From NCBI RefSeq assembly GCF_003258835.1, contig NZ_NPEV01000031.1, positions 1 to 63,084 on the forward strand: a stretch of 63,084 bases of DNA, read 5' to 3'. Position numbers and translations under genes: made by a program. The notes beneath the pieces were generated by a model. The model did no database searches. It was not told the origin of the DNA and saw only the letters and a list, made by a program, of their open reading frames with translations. Position 1 is the stretch's first letter. The number at the start of each line of letters is the position of its first letter. Positions 52,287 through 61,045 of the stretch are shown piece after piece. The DNA is from Rhodobium orientis (GTDB lineage: Bacteria > Pseudomonadota > Alphaproteobacteria > Rhizobiales > Rhodobiaceae).

Positions 52287-55265
52287 ATGCTCAACAGAGG
52301 GTCAGAATGGCGGAGATGGGAACCGCATATTCACGCGCCAGGTACGGTCATGAACAATCAATTCAGTGGCCCAAGCGCGTGGAACGATTATCTGACCGCG
52401 CTCGAGCGAGCCACGCCAGTCATCGAGGCAATCGCGGTCACCGACTATTATGTGACAGACACGTACGAAGAGGTGTTGCGACACAAGGCCGCCGGTCGGC
52501 TTCCTAGCGCCAAGCTGGTCTTTCCGAACGTCGAACTCCGGCTTGACGTCGCCACGACGAAAGGGGGCTTCGTCAATCTCCACCTGTTCGTCAGCCCGGA
52601 AGATCCCCAACATCTCGACGAGCTGCAGCGTTTGCTGTCGCGTCTGCAGTTCAACGTCATGCAGGACCGTTTCGATTGTACGCGGGCCGATCTCATCCGG
52701 CTCGGCAAGAAGGCTGATGCCAGCATTACCGATGATCGGGCGGCGCTGGCCTATGGCGTCAACCAGTTCAAGGTCAATTTCCAGAAGCTTCGCGAGGTGT
52801 TCTCCGAAAGCGCATGGGCCAAGAAGAACATCCTGATTGCTGTCGCGGGCGGTGCAACGGATGGCACCTCGGGTGTGCGCGAGGCCGCAGATCAAACGAT
52901 CCGGCGTGAGATTGAGAGCTTCGCCCATGTGATTTTTGCTGGCAGTCCTGCGCAACGTGAATTCTGGCTGGGGCAGAAGAGCCTTGGTCCCGATGAAATC
53001 CGTACCCAGTACGGGGGCCTCAAACCCTGCCTGCATGGGAGCGACGCGCACAAACTGGAGGATGTGGCATCGCCATTCGGCGATCGCTTCTCATGGATCA
53101 AGGGTGGACTCGAATTTGATGCGCTCCGCCAAGCTTGCATCGATCCCGGCGGGCGCGCCTATGTCGGTGATCAGCCGCCGCGGTCTGCGATGCCGTCGCA
53201 GGTTATCTCGCACGTTCGGATTGACGATGCGGATTGGGCGACCGCTCCAGACGTTCCCCTGAACCCCGGACTTGTGGCGATCATCGGTGCGCGGGGATCG
53301 GGCAAGACAGCGCTGGCTGATGTGATCGCTGCTGGATGCGACGCGATCACGCCGGCGGGCTGGGATGCTGATGAAAACGTAAGCCCCTCCTTTCTGGCAC
53401 GAGCGCGCAATCTGATCGGCAGCGCGACGACGACCTTGACTTGGGGCGGCGGCGCAGCGGTCACCCGCGCCCTCAATGGGAGCGATGCAAACGGCCATAT
53501 GTCGTTCCCGCGTGCCCGGTATCTCTCCCAGCAATTCGTAGAAGAGTTGTGCTCGTCCACGGGCGTGTCCGACGGCCTCGTGGACGAGATCGAACGTGTG
53601 ATTTTCGAATCCCACTCGCAGGACGACCGCGAATGGGCACTCGACTTCGCGGAGCTGCGCAACCAGCGGACCTCTCGCTTCCAGCAAGCGCGCGAACGCG
53701 AGGCGGAAGCGATTGCAGACATCTCTGATCGCATCGCTTCTGAGTTCGAGAAGGAGAGTCTCGTCTCCACCCTCACCACGCAGGTTGGTCAGAAAAAGAA
53801 GCTGATCGCCGACTATATGGCCGACCGTGCGAAGCTTGTGGTCAAAGGTACTGAAGCGCAGGTCGCGAGGCACACCCAGCTCAGTGAGGCAGCTCAGAAG
53901 CTTAGGAATAAGATACAGGCGAACGGCAATCAGCGCCGTACCTTCATTGCCTTACAGGACGAAGTTCGCAGCATGCGCGCCACGGGCGCTCCTGAAATGC
54001 TCCGCCAGGCACAAGCGCGCCACGACAACAGCGGTCTTGACGCCAAGCAGTGGGACGAGTTCCTGTTGATCTACAAGGGTGACGTCGACAAGAGTCTCGC
54101 GGCGTACATTGCCTGGGCCGATGGCGAGGTCCGCAAATTCAACGGCGTACCGCCGCCACCCGGCGATCCGAATACGCCGCTAATTGCCGATACCGCTGAT
54201 CTCTCGACTTTGCCACTCGCTCCGATCGTCGCTGAAATGACGCGCCTTGAAGCGCTGTTCAGCGCCGACAAGCTGGTCCGCGATCAATACACCGCACTGA
54301 CCGGCCGCATCGCGCAGGAGAACTCTGCGCTTCAAACGCTTGAGACCAGGCTGACCGATGCGCAGGGTGCGGCGGCACGCCGCAAGGAGCTTCAGACCGA
54401 ACGCGATGACACTTACGGTCGCGTATTCGAGGCGATCATCAACGAACAAGACGCGCTTGCTGGACTCTACGCCCCGCTGATGGCGCGGCTGGCGGAATCA
54501 TCGGGCACACTGAGGAAGCTGAGCTTCTCGGTTCGCAGGATCGCCGACGTTCAAGCGTGGGGCACGATCGCCGAAGAAGAGCTTCTCGACCGCCGCAAGG
54601 CCGGGCCGTTCTACGGTCGAGGTTCGCTGATCACTGCCGCCACAGAAGCGTTGAAGCGGGCTTGGGAAAGTGGTTCGGCGGTCGAAGTGCAGTCAGCTAT
54701 GACAGCATTTATGGCAAGGTACTTGAAGGACTTGCTTTCGCACGCGCCGTACGCGCCAACGCAGCAAGCCGAGTATCGAGCTTGGTCGAAGCAGCTTGCC
54801 CATTGGCTCTTCGGCACCGACCACATCACGGTTCGCTACGAAATCGCCTATGACGGTGTCGACATTCGCAAGCTGTCGCCCGGCACACGCGGTATCGTGT
54901 TGTTGCTGCTCTATCTCGCTCTCGACGATTCAGACGATCGTCCGCTGATTATCGACCAGCCTGAGGAAAATCTCGATCCCAAATCTGTGTTCGATGAGTT
55001 GGTGGCACTATTCATTGCAGCTAAGGCAAAGCGGCAGGTGATTATGGTCACCCATAATGCCAATCTCGTCATCAACACCGATGCGGACCAGATCATCGTA
55101 GCGGCTGCTGGTCCGCACCCCTCGGGCGGTCTCCCGCCGATAACTTATTTGTCGGGTGGGCTGGAGAGCGCGGAAATCCGCAAATCGGTGTGTGACATCT
55201 TGGAAGGGGGCGAGGCCGCCTTCCGCGAAAGGGCGCGGCGCCTTCGAGTGAGGTTGGAACGATGA
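52287..55265 (+). CDS. TrlF family protein: PHP domain plus SMC/ABC-like ATPase
   Basis: A 992-residue protein. The first 280 residues form a PHP phosphoesterase-like domain with the expected metal ligands: EPHIHAPG (His14, His16), AIAVTDYY, VFPNVEL, NLHLFVS and GSDAHKLED near 251-257. An SMC-like ATPase follows: Walker A IIGARGSGKTALADVIA near 330, a long coiled coil, signature KLSPGTRGIVLLLLYLAL, Walker B PLIIDQPEENLD near 890 and the H-loop VMVTHNANLV. NCBI names such proteins TrlF. It is the first gene of a defence-like operon; it may act as an ATP-dependent nuclease (inferred). Confidence 0.85.
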   Translation: MLNRGSEWRRWEPHIHAPGTVMNNQFSGPSAWNDYLTALERATPVIEAIAVTDYYVTDTYEEVLRHKAAGRLPSAKLVFPNVELRLDVATTKGGFVNLHLFVSPEDPQHLDELQRLLSRLQFNVMQDRFDCTRADLIRLGKKADASITDDRAALAYGVNQFKVNFQKLREVFSESAWAKKNILIAVAGGATDGTSGVREAADQTIRREIESFAHVIFAGSPAQREFWLGQKSLGPDEIRTQYGGLKPCLHGSDAHKLEDVASPFGDRFSWIKGGLEFDALRQACIDPGGRAYVGDQPPRSAMPSQVISHVRIDDADWATAPDVPLNPGLVAIIGARGSGKTALADVIAAGCDAITPAGWDADENVSPSFLARARNLIGSATTTLTWGGGAAVTRALNGSDANGHMSFPRARYLSQQFVEELCSSTGVSDGLVDEIERVIFESHSQDDREWALDFAELRNQRTSRFQQAREREAEAIADISDRIASEFEKESLVSTLTTQVGQKKKLIADYMADRAKLVVKGTEAQVARHTQLSEAAQKLRNKIQANGNQRRTFIALQDEVRSMRATGAPEMLRQAQARHDNSGLDAKQWDEFLLIYKGDVDKSLAAYIAWADGEVRKFNGVPPPPGDPNTPLIADTADLSTLPLAPIVAEMTRLEALFSADKLVRDQYTALTGRIAQENSALQTLETRLTDAQGAAARRKELQTERDDTYGRVFEAIINEQDALAGLYAPLMARLAESSGTLRKLSFSVRRIADVQAWGTIAEEELLDRRKAGPFYGRGSLITAATEALKRAWESGSAVEVQSAMTAFMARYLKDLLSHAPYAPTQQAEYRAWSKQLAHWLFGTDHITVRYEIAYDGVDIRKLSPGTRGIVLLLLYLALDDSDDRPLIIDQPEENLDPKSVFDELVALFIAAKAKRQVIMVTHNANLVINTDADQIIVAAAGPHPSGGLPPITYLSGGLESAEIRKSVCDILEGGEAAFRERARRLRVRLER

Positions 55266-55317
55266 ATCGGCGGATCAAAACACCGAAGAACACATTGGCC
55301 GCTACAGGGATATTCGA

Positions 55318-56880
55318 ATGAGATTTGTCGTTGAGTTCCGGTCGGGAAAATCACCGACGACCAATCGGTATCCGCATGCTGTGCTCGTCCAGGACAACTG
55401 GGACGACTACGGGTACAAAACAACTTTCCAAGTCACGTTGCACTTGTCAGCAGATGAAAGCTACGATCTTGGAAATATCAAGATTATTCAAACGGGGCGT
55501 TCCAGTGGCTATACCGAAATGCCCAAGCGCGCTTTTCGTGAGCTGCCCGAGAGCCATGCGTCACTGGGCGCAGATCTCGACTACTATGAAACGATCTACA
55601 AGCTCGGACGAGGTGTCTTTGAGCCCTACTTGAGGGGTCTTCGAGACGTCGCGTTCGACGACGAGATAAAAGCTGGCGTCGAGGATAGCGAAGCATATCA
55701 GGTTTCGCTGCTACGCTTTAGCGGGGCGAAGCGTACGATCGCCGACGCTGCACGATTGCTGCGTGCAGACGCGCTACCAGCAAGACGGCGAAGCGCAGGA
55801 TTCAAGGTCAAATTCAAAACGCGAGTGGCACGCAATTCGAACGCGTTCACGATCGAGTTCGATTTTCAGCGCAGGGGCCGGTTGCCCAATCGAATCAATG
55901 CGCTGATTGGATACAATGGGACAGGTAAAACCCGCCTACTATCCAACCTCGCTATCGTCGCGAGCGGCTTTGGATATGGTAGCAAGAAAGATGTCCTTGA
56001 AGATACAGCGGGCCGGTTCGTCGGTAATGCGCCGCCATTCAAGACAGTGGTTGTGGTGTCCTACAGCGCGTTCGACACGTTTGTCATTCCGGGAGGCACC
56101 GAGGAGGAGAAGGAGAGGCTCCAGGACAGCGGAGAAATATTCGGTTACGTCTATTGCGGCCTTCGCGAGCGATCGGACGATGATGCACCCGATGACGAGC
56201 AGGCTTATCGGTTGCGCACGCCGTCGGAAATCGAGGCGGAGTTCTTAGCTGCACTCAAGCGGGTTCGCGAGGCCGACCGGCTGGAGAACCTGTTGGAGGT
56301 GTTGAAACCGCTCCTTCGTGACCCATCGTTTCAACGCATTGGTTTGACCCAGCTCTATGCCAATCGGGATGAGGAAGACCTGGCGGAACTCTTTCGCGGA
56401 TTGAGCAGTGGGCACAAGGTCGTCCTCAAGATCGTCACCGAACTCACGGCGCATATCTCAGGGTCGGAACCAACCCTGGTACTGATCGACGAGCCAGAAA
56501 CCCACCTTCATCCGCCGCTGCTCGCCGCGTTCCTCAAGAGTGTGCGTGACTGCCTCGAAGCCTTCGACGGTTATGCGATCATTGCCACTCACTCGCCTGT
56601 GGTTTTGCAGGAAACACCGGCGAAGTATGTCCATGTGCTTCGCAGGTTAGCCGACCAGAACCGCGTTGTGTCTCCGAGTGTGGAGACGTTTGCCGAGAAC
56701 ATAGGCGTCATAACGCAGGAGGTGTTCAATCTCGGTGATGGCTCGACCGATTGGCACGAGACGCTGAGGGCATTGGCGCGCCGGAACACTCTCGAGGAGA
56801 TTGAAGAAGCCTTCGGCCGCAAGCTTGGTTTCGCGGCGCGCTCCTACGTATTGAGCATTCGCGATGAGATGGAGGAGTAG
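55318..56880 (+). CDS. AAA family ATPase (PtuA/OLD-like)
   Basis: A 520-residue protein. The N-terminal 190 residues are unlike known domains I can name. After that: Walker A ALIGYNGTGKTRLLSNLA near 196, ABC-type signature area LAELFRGLSSGHKVVLKIVT, Walker B TLVLIDEPETHLHPPLLAAF near 388 and H-loop IIATHSPVVLQETPA near 422. The order matches RecF/OLD-type ATPases such as PtuA of Septu. It is followed 4 bases later by an HNH gene with a shared ribosome site, supporting a functional pair. Confidence 0.85.
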   Translation: MRFVVEFRSGKSPTTNRYPHAVLVQDNWDDYGYKTTFQVTLHLSADESYDLGNIKIIQTGRSSGYTEMPKRAFRELPESHASLGADLDYYETIYKLGRGVFEPYLRGLRDVAFDDEIKAGVEDSEAYQVSLLRFSGAKRTIADAARLLRADALPARRRSAGFKVKFKTRVARNSNAFTIEFDFQRRGRLPNRINALIGYNGTGKTRLLSNLAIVASGFGYGSKKDVLEDTAGRFVGNAPPFKTVVVVSYSAFDTFVIPGGTEEEKERLQDSGEIFGYVYCGLRERSDDDAPDDEQAYRLRTPSEIEAEFLAALKRVREADRLENLLEVLKPLLRDPSFQRIGLTQLYANRDEEDLAELFRGLSSGHKVVLKIVTELTAHISGSEPTLVLIDEPETHLHPPLLAAFLKSVRDCLEAFDGYAIIATHSPVVLQETPAKYVHVLRRLADQNRVVSPSVETFAENIGVITQEVFNLGDGSTDWHETLRALARRNTLEEIEEAFGRKLGFAARSYVLSIRDEMEE

Positions 56881-56884
56881 CGGG

Positions 56885-57745
56885 ATGCGTTCGATTCCGC
56901 TGCTGGCCGTCGACGCGACGGACGTTTTTGATGATATCGCCGCAGCCAAGCGTCAGCCGCGACGGCGACGTATGTTGGCAGTACGCGCTAGGGTGCTCTC
57001 CGCCTACCAAGACTATGACGCTGCTGTCCCGGAAGTCGGCGGCTTGGCAGAAGTCCAGATGACCAATTTGCAGAAAGATGCGATGCGTCACGCATATACG
57101 GTGGAGACCCAGCCGATGACGCAGCTCCGCGGCGATCTTCTGAAGAGGATTAGCGTCGCACGTTGTCCATTCTGCGGGATCAGCGAGTCGTCGACACTGG
57201 ATCACTATTTGCCCAAGGAGCAATTTCCGGAGTTCTCAGTCTTCCCAAAGAATCTCTGTCCGAGTTGTGCGGTGTGCAACACGCGCAAGCGAGACCGAAT
57301 TCTGGACGAAGGAACGAACGTGCGCATGTTCCTGCATCCTTGCTATGACCAGATCCCGGACATGGGATTCTTGGTGGTGCGAGTGAGGGTGGAGGCAGAC
57401 GCACTGGTACTTTCGTACCGTCTCGTCCGACCTGCCGGTATGGCGCTTCAAGTATTCCAGCATTTGCAGTCGCACTTCAACGAGTTGAACCTCGCGGATC
57501 GCTACAGAAGGATGGGGTTGGAGCATTTGGGAGGGCAGTACCCCGCACTTCGCCGAGCTTATGGATTGGGTGAAGATGCCGAACGGGTTGCGGAAAAACT
57601 CAGAGAGGGCGCAGAGGATTTTGAGGAAGTGTTTGGCCCTAACTACTGGCTGGCGAAGCTGTATCGAGCGATGGCTGACAACGAAGATTTCTGCGACGGT
57701 GGTTTCGAGACAGTTCGGGTTCATGCGCATCCGGTGCATGAATGA
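56885..57745 (+). CDS. HNH endonuclease (PtuB-like)
   Basis: A 286-residue protein from the ATG at 56885 (GGAGGAGTAGCGGG precedes). The HNH region has CPFCGISESSTLDHYLPKEQ near residues 95-114 and NLCPSCAVCNTRKRD near 124, so a zinc-binding Cys set surrounds the His catalytic motif. This pattern is that of PtuB-type HNH nucleases. Together with the adjacent AAA ATPase it resembles a Septu pair; the TrlF gene upstream would then be an extra component. Confidence 0.85.
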   Translation: MRSIPLLAVDATDVFDDIAAAKRQPRRRRMLAVRARVLSAYQDYDAAVPEVGGLAEVQMTNLQKDAMRHAYTVETQPMTQLRGDLLKRISVARCPFCGISESSTLDHYLPKEQFPEFSVFPKNLCPSCAVCNTRKRDRILDEGTNVRMFLHPCYDQIPDMGFLVVRVRVEADALVLSYRLVRPAGMALQVFQHLQSHFNELNLADRYRRMGLEHLGGQYPALRRAYGLGEDAERVAEKLREGAEDFEEVFGPNYWLAKLYRAMADNEDFCDGGFETVRVHAHPVHE

Positions 57746-57817
57746 TGTCGATTTGGCGCAAAAAAATCTGCGGGCGCCAGGGCAGCAACGGTGCCAGGAC
57801 CGGCTACACCTTAATGA

Positions 57818-59122
57818 TCAGGCCGAAACCTGGTCCGCGCTCTGCAGCATGCTGGAGCTACGTTTCCGCGCTGAAGTTTCCGGCTGTGGGGACGTCATCG
57901 TTGAGCAGATCTCTTCGGCGACACGATTTGCGGCAGCAACTAGAACCTCGTCGAGGTGGTGTACATAGCGGCTGGTGACGGATCCGGCGGAGTGACCGAG
58001 CAAAGCGGCAATTGTTGGTTCTGAATAGCCGAGGTCGCCGGCAACAGAAGCGTAAGAATGGCGCAACGTGTGGGGTGTGACGCCTTCCAAATTTGCGCGT
58101 CTCGCAATGCGCCTCCACCCGTTAGGCATACCACCGAACGACGACCCACCGCGTGCGGGTGCTAGAACGGTGTCGCAGTCGTCATCGCGGTCGATCATCC
58201 GGACATGGTTCAGAAACGCCAAGCCGATGGGGCGAACGGAGGCGCCTTCCTTACTGTCCGTCAAACGGAGACAGCCACCGCCTTCATCAACCTCGTCCCA
58301 TTTCAGATTGGTGATTTCTCCCAATCGGCAACCGCTGAGTGCGAGCAACCATGCGCCATCGACGACTTGCGTGGTCTCACCTTCAGCAGATGCCTGACAC
58401 AACGCTCGCCCGAGTTGCCGGTATTCGTCAGGGGTCAAGCGGCGCTCTCTTCGGTTGTCCGCCGGCCGCTTCACGCCCAGGACGGGATTGGTCTCAATCA
58501 GCCCTTCGGAAACTGCAAACGAGAAAATTCCGCCCAGCAGTCCAGTCGTTCGAGCGGCCGTGCCATTGCCTCCGCGGACAATCGATTTCCCGCGCAGCTT
58601 ATCTGTCTTCGCGACTTTTGCAGTTTTGCCGGTGGCCACGTCCCTCAAGAACTTATTGATGTCCGCCTTGGAGACATCAATCACGCGCTTGGAGCCGAGA
58701 AGAGGGACGATGTGGCGGTCGATCCTCCCGCGGTCGACGTACAGGGTGCTCTCCTTCTTTGGCCGGTTTCCCTTGCCAAGGATCAGTCCGTTTTCGGCGG
58801 CATCCATGTAATTCTCACACAGCTCCTGAACGGTAAGCGACTTGCGGCGGGTGACACGCTCACCAGCAGGATCCTCTCCGCGCGAAACATCAGCCAGTGC
58901 TTCGATCGCCAGCTTACGGGCTTGTTCGGCGGTGATGACACCGTGCCGTCCCAGCGACATTCGTCGGCGGACGTCCTGCGCGTTCCGGTAGTCGACGAAG
59001 TAGGTCCGGGTTCCGCTTGGCAAGATGAATGCGCCGAACCCCTTAAGGTCACTGCACCAGATGGTGAACTGCTTTTCGCGGGGCTTGGCGCGCTCGACCA
59101 CTGTCTTCGTCAATCTGGGCAT
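57818..59122 (-). CDS. int: Tyrosine recombinase (ICE integrase)
   Basis: A 434-residue phage-type integrase from MPRLTKTVVERAKPREKQF (ATG 59122, preceded by TTGGAGGACGTC). It has a DUF4102 arm-binding domain, then a core-binding domain, then the catalytic set: Arg in ALSGCRLGEITNLKW near 263, HTLRHSYASVAG near 350, GHSAGSVTSRYVHH with the nucleophile Tyr near 384. It reads away from the attachment site 163 bases upstream, which carries the tRNA-Arg 3' fragment. It would drive integration into that tRNA gene, and the RdfS-like protein would reverse it. Confidence 0.95.
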   Translation of the reverse strand: MPRLTKTVVERAKPREKQFTIWCSDLKGFGAFILPSGTRTYFVDYRNAQDVRRRMSLGRHGVITAEQARKLAIEALADVSRGEDPAGERVTRRKSLTVQELCENYMDAAENGLILGKGNRPKKESTLYVDRGRIDRHIVPLLGSKRVIDVSKADINKFLRDVATGKTAKVAKTDKLRGKSIVRGGNGTAARTTGLLGGIFSFAVSEGLIETNPVLGVKRPADNRRERRLTPDEYRQLGRALCQASAEGETTQVVDGAWLLALSGCRLGEITNLKWDEVDEGGGCLRLTDSKEGASVRPIGLAFLNHVRMIDRDDDCDTVLAPARGGSSFGGMPNGWRRIARRANLEGVTPHTLRHSYASVAGDLGYSEPTIAALLGHSAGSVTSRYVHHLDEVLVAAANRVAEEICSTMTSPQPETSARKRSSSMLQSADQVSA

Positions 59123-59284
59123 GACGTCCTCCAAAAAACTCACCAAAAACTCACCACGAGATGGTAGGTTCTAGCGTATTGGAGGATATCCATGGAATTG
59201 ACAACAGTCAAGATATAGCTGTAAAATCAGCATGTTATAGAGGCACCGGATAGTATGGCGAACTCTAGGATGCCTTGCAGTTTT

Positions 59285-59332
59285 GCCCTCCGAAGGCAGA
59301 GGTCAGAGGTTCGAATCCTCTCGGGTGCGCCA
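59285..59332 (+). other. attR: Right attachment site: 3' fragment of tRNA-Arg(CCG)
   Basis: The bases match the 3' half of tRNA-Arg(CCG): anticodon loop CTCCGAA (59288-59294, anticodon CCG) with stem base pairs, T-stem AGAGG/CCTCT around TTCGAAT, acceptor CGGGTGC (59322-59328), discriminator G and CCA (59330-59332). The 5' half of a tRNA is missing: no GCACCCG start or D arm fits. This is the duplicated fragment left at one ICE end; the intact tRNA should be at the left end, outside the window. The integrase gene borders it. Confidence 0.85.
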
Positions 59333-59857
59333 GTTTCGTAAATTATTTCAATATCTTAGATCAGTATTCGCTTGGTGCGCGGCCTCTTCAATCTTGGTTC
59401 GCGGAAGCATCCCGTTGCTTTTTCACTGGTAACCGGGCGCGAAATTTGTGCTCATTCTGGCATCTCGATGAGTGAAATATCGCGTATTCAAGTAAGCTGC
59501 GCGATTTGATCGCCTAGATCTTGGGGACGGAACATTGTCTTCATAGGCAGCAGTGAACTCAAGGCGTTAACGGGGCTGGTTGCCGACAGTCCGGTTTGTG
59601 GATGGGGTAAGCGGATAGCCGCCCTAAGCGGATAGCCGCCCTTAATCGCTGTCGCACCGAATAGTCCGCATGTGCAAATTGCCCGCCTTGCGAGAGAGAT
59701 TGATCGCAAAAGGATTCCCGGCCGTCGCGCTTGATCGAGCGCTGCGATAGGCCCCGACTACGCCCTGGCGTTACGTTGCCGTTCTCGCTTAATCCTATAG
59801 CGCTCTCGAAATATACTGGTCGTCATTGTATTATGATTGAGACGCGAGGGAGGATGA
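59333..59857 (+). other. Non-coding stretch beyond the attachment site
   Basis: About 525 bases without a convincing gene. It contains a perfect tandem pair of TAAGCGGATAGCCGCCC (59608-59624 and 59625-59641). A short minus-strand open frame there has no domain-like sequence. It is outside the ICE if the tRNA fragment marks the end, so it may be host DNA or a neighbouring island. Confidence 0.5.
59608..59641 (+). repeat. Tandem duplication of a 17-base unit
   Basis: TAAGCGGATAGCCGCCC occurs twice head to tail without a change. Each unit holds the small dyad GGCGGCTATCCGC on the other strand. It probably arose by slippage. Confidence 0.6.
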
Positions 59858-61045
59858 ATGTCGAAGAACATCGTCATTCTGTTGGATGGAACGTCCAACT
59901 CGATCAGTAAAGATCGCACCAATGTTCTGCGTCTTTATGGCGTGCTCAAGAAGGACAATCGTCAGCTTGTTTACTATGATCCCGGCGTCGGAACGCTCGG
60001 AGCCGATGGTGCGTGGTCTCGCTTCTTGCGTGAAGCCTATGAGATTTGGGGCCTCGCGACCGGGTGGGGTCTCGATCGCAACGTCAAAGATGCCTATCGG
60101 TTCATAGTTGAAAATTATGATGCTGGAAAAAGCAGCGAAGACGGCGAGCGCGATCAGATCTACATTTTTGGATTTAGTCGTGGCGCCTACAGCGCGCGTG
60201 TTTTGGCGGGCTTCATTCATGCGGTCGGACTGATGGCGCCGCGCAATCTCAATTTGCTGGATTATGCCTACCGCGCTTACAAAAGCGTTGGCGAGAATGA
60301 GAAGGCGGAAGCGTTTGAGGAGGTACGGCTGTATGAGCGGATTCTTGTACCCGATCGCGTACCGATCCGAATGCTTGGCCTGTTCGATACGGTAGCTTCG
60401 GTCATCGAAAGCGGTCCCAGCGGTCTGCGGCTTAAGTCCCACGCATTCACCAGCCGAAACACGAGCGTGGAATCTGTGAGCCACGCCGTGGCGTTGGACG
60501 AGCGGCGTACCATGTTCCGACCTCAGCTTTGGCCGTCCGGTCAAGAATATTGGGGTAATCCGTTCAATAGTGACGCTGCCGTACCGCAGGATGTTGAAGA
60601 GGTCTGGTTTGCCGGCGGGCATGGCGATGTCGGTGGCGGATATCCCGAGAAGGAGAGCCAACTCGGTAAGGTAGCCCTCGTCTGGATGATCGATCAGGCG
60701 AGAAGCTGTGGACTGCTATTCAGCACGGCAAGTATCAATTCTCTCGTTCATGGGAAGCGCAAGGATTCCAAATATGTGGCCCCCGATCCTCTTGGACAGA
60801 GTCACAATACAATGACAGCGGCATGGTCGATTGTTGAATTCATCCCGCGTCGAAAACCTAGGAACTCCAGGCGATGGTCGATTTTCGGGATCACGTTTCC
60901 GCTCTTTGAGCGTCGGGACGTGCCGTCCGGCGCAAAAATTCATGCGTCGGTTCGGGCCCGTCAAGCTGGGCTGGGCTATTGGCCAGCCAATCTTCCGGAA
61001 TCAGTGCAGAGCGACCCGATCGAAGAAGGGTGCAAAGACCTGTGA
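59858..61045 (+). CDS. DUF2235 (Tle1-like) alpha/beta hydrolase domain protein
   Basis: A 395-residue protein of the DUF2235 family. KNIVILLDGTSNSI is the family start, followed by YYDPGVGT, DQIYIFGFSRGAYSARVLAG with the GxSxG nucleophile near residue 107, LGLFDTVASV for the acid region and AGGHGDVGGGYPE with the His. Some DUF2235 proteins are T6SS phospholipase effectors (Tle1), but there are no T6SS genes here. The stop overlaps the next gene's GTG by 4 bases, so the pair act together. It lies beyond the attachment site. Confidence 0.82.
   Translation: MSKNIVILLDGTSNSISKDRTNVLRLYGVLKKDNRQLVYYDPGVGTLGADGAWSRFLREAYEIWGLATGWGLDRNVKDAYRFIVENYDAGKSSEDGERDQIYIFGFSRGAYSARVLAGFIHAVGLMAPRNLNLLDYAYRAYKSVGENEKAEAFEEVRLYERILVPDRVPIRMLGLFDTVASVIESGPSGLRLKSHAFTSRNTSVESVSHAVALDERRTMFRPQLWPSGQEYWGNPFNSDAAVPQDVEEVWFAGGHGDVGGGYPEKESQLGKVALVWMIDQARSCGLLFSTASINSLVHGKRKDSKYVAPDPLGQSHNTMTAAWSIVEFIPRRKPRNSRRWSIFGITFPLFERRDVPSGAKIHASVRARQAGLGYWPANLPESVQSDPIEEGCKDL

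Noticed and set aside
59243-59332. Complete tRNA gene
   Set aside because: GCACCGG at 59243 does not pair properly with the acceptor CGGGTGC, the length would be 90 bases, and no D arm can be formed; only the 3' fragment is tRNA-like.
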